A DNA stretch of 64,000 nt from Progne subis subis (taxonomy: Eukaryota > Chordata > Aves > Passeriformes > Hirundinidae), in contig JAKJHU010000539.1 in the NCBI GenBank assembly GCA_022316685.1, forward strand, positions 87,444-151,443. Direction: 5' to 3'. Of the stretch, positions 63,502 through 64,000 are shown one piece after another (positions within the stretch are counted from its first letter, which is position 1; the number at the start of each line of letters is the position of its first letter). Position numbers and translations under genes: made by a program. The notes beneath the pieces are model-generated. The model saw only the letters and a list, made by a program, of their open reading frames with translations, searched no databases and was not told where the DNA came from.

Positions 63502-64000
63502 TCAGTCTCCAACTGCAGCCTTGAGCTCCTGGTTCCTCAGGCTGTAGATGAGAGGGTTCAGGGCTGGAGGCACCACCGAGTACAGAACTGACAGAGCCAG
63601 ATCCAAGGATGGAGAAGAGATGGAGGGGGGCTTCAGGTAGGCAAAAAAGCCAGTGCTGATAAACAGAGATACCACAGCCAGGTGAGGGAGGCAGGTGGAA
63701 AAGACTTTGTGCCGTCCCTGCTCAGAGGGATCCTCAGCACAGCCCTGAAGATCTGCACATAGGAGAAAACAATGAACACAAAACAACCAAATGCTAAACA
63801 GACACTAACTGCAATGAGCCCAAGTTCCCTGAAATAGGATTTGGAGCAGGAAAGCTTGAGGATTTGTGGATTTCACAGAAGAACTGGCCCAGGGCATTAC
63901 CATGGCACAGGGGCAGGGAAAATGTAATTGGCCATGTGCATGAGACCATTGAGAAACGTACTGGCCCAGGCAGCTGCTGCCATGTGGGCACAAGCTCTGC
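63502..64000 (-). pseudogene. Olfactory receptor fragment (OR14-like), frameshifted
   Basis: Minus strand, cut by the window end. The 3' part encodes TM6-TM7 with the receptor signatures HKVFSTCLPHLAVVSLF, PPALNPLIYSLRNQELKAAV and a stop at 63,502. Upstream, TM4-TM5 pieces (CANGALGQFF-like region, KSYFRELGLIAVS, FIVFSYVQIF) are in other frames: one base is missing near 63,728 (CCCTCTGAG where CCCCTCTGAG is expected) and another near 63,873. Seven-transmembrane odorant receptor of the expanded avian clade, inactivated. The missing N-terminal half lies beyond the window. Confidence 0.85.

Overview
The window is vertebrate nuclear DNA from a bird, most likely a songbird. Evidence: truncated CR1 LINE fragments ending in ATTCTGTG-like 3' tails, several families of endogenous retrovirus (ERV) LTR, C2H2 zinc-finger genes of the tandemly amplified avian type, and an avian-style olfactory receptor (OR) fragment at the right edge. 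There is no prokaryotic signal. Retroviral and duplicated sequence dominates, as in W-chromosomal, pericentromeric or other recombination-poor avian DNA; the chromosome cannot be told from the sequence.

Layout. 1-5,330: an LTR cut by the window edge, a duplicated unit with a 41-bp minisatellite and CR1, a frameshifted 4-finger zinc-finger pseudogene on the minus strand and a CpG-rich block behind it. 5,330-8,110: CR1 and simple repeats. 8,110-21,841: a stack of nested ERVs, mostly minus strand: a long LTR with a gamma-type env, a solo ERVL LTR, a second env with integrase, then a provirus (15,886-20,971) whose gag runs into an intronless CEPT1-like cDNA in place of pol and is followed by env; last a plus-strand ERVK pol piece. 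21,842-34,447: two env-less ERVL proviruses in tandem (LTR-internal-LTR-internal-LTR) on the minus strand. 34,448-39,910 and 48,560-54,010: a large inverted repeat, each arm with an 8-finger zinc-finger gene and an LTR-like element in gene orientation just upstream. The spacer (39,910-48,560) holds CR1, an inverted partial copy of the window's left end with a (GGGAA)n-expanded LTR, a second LTR and a solo ERVL LTR. 54,010-57,915: the inverted match to 1.1-1.9 kb, CR1, and a betaretrovirus-like ERV with gag remnants and a Lys-type primer site. 57,916-62,930: direct duplicate of 43,411-50,040. 63,502-64,000: a broken OR gene.

How the parts relate. The host genes are zinc-finger paralogues, which in vertebrates often bind and silence retroelements; they sit among the ERVs and differ mainly at DNA-contact residues. 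The most unusual structure is the retrovirus carrying a host phospholipid-synthesis cDNA fused in the gag reading frame, organised like classical gag-host-gene transducing retroviruses. The best resolved rearrangement is the tandem ERVL, whose middle LTR is a hybrid of the two outer LTRs. All identities come from reading the sequence and from memory of protein families; nothing was searched.
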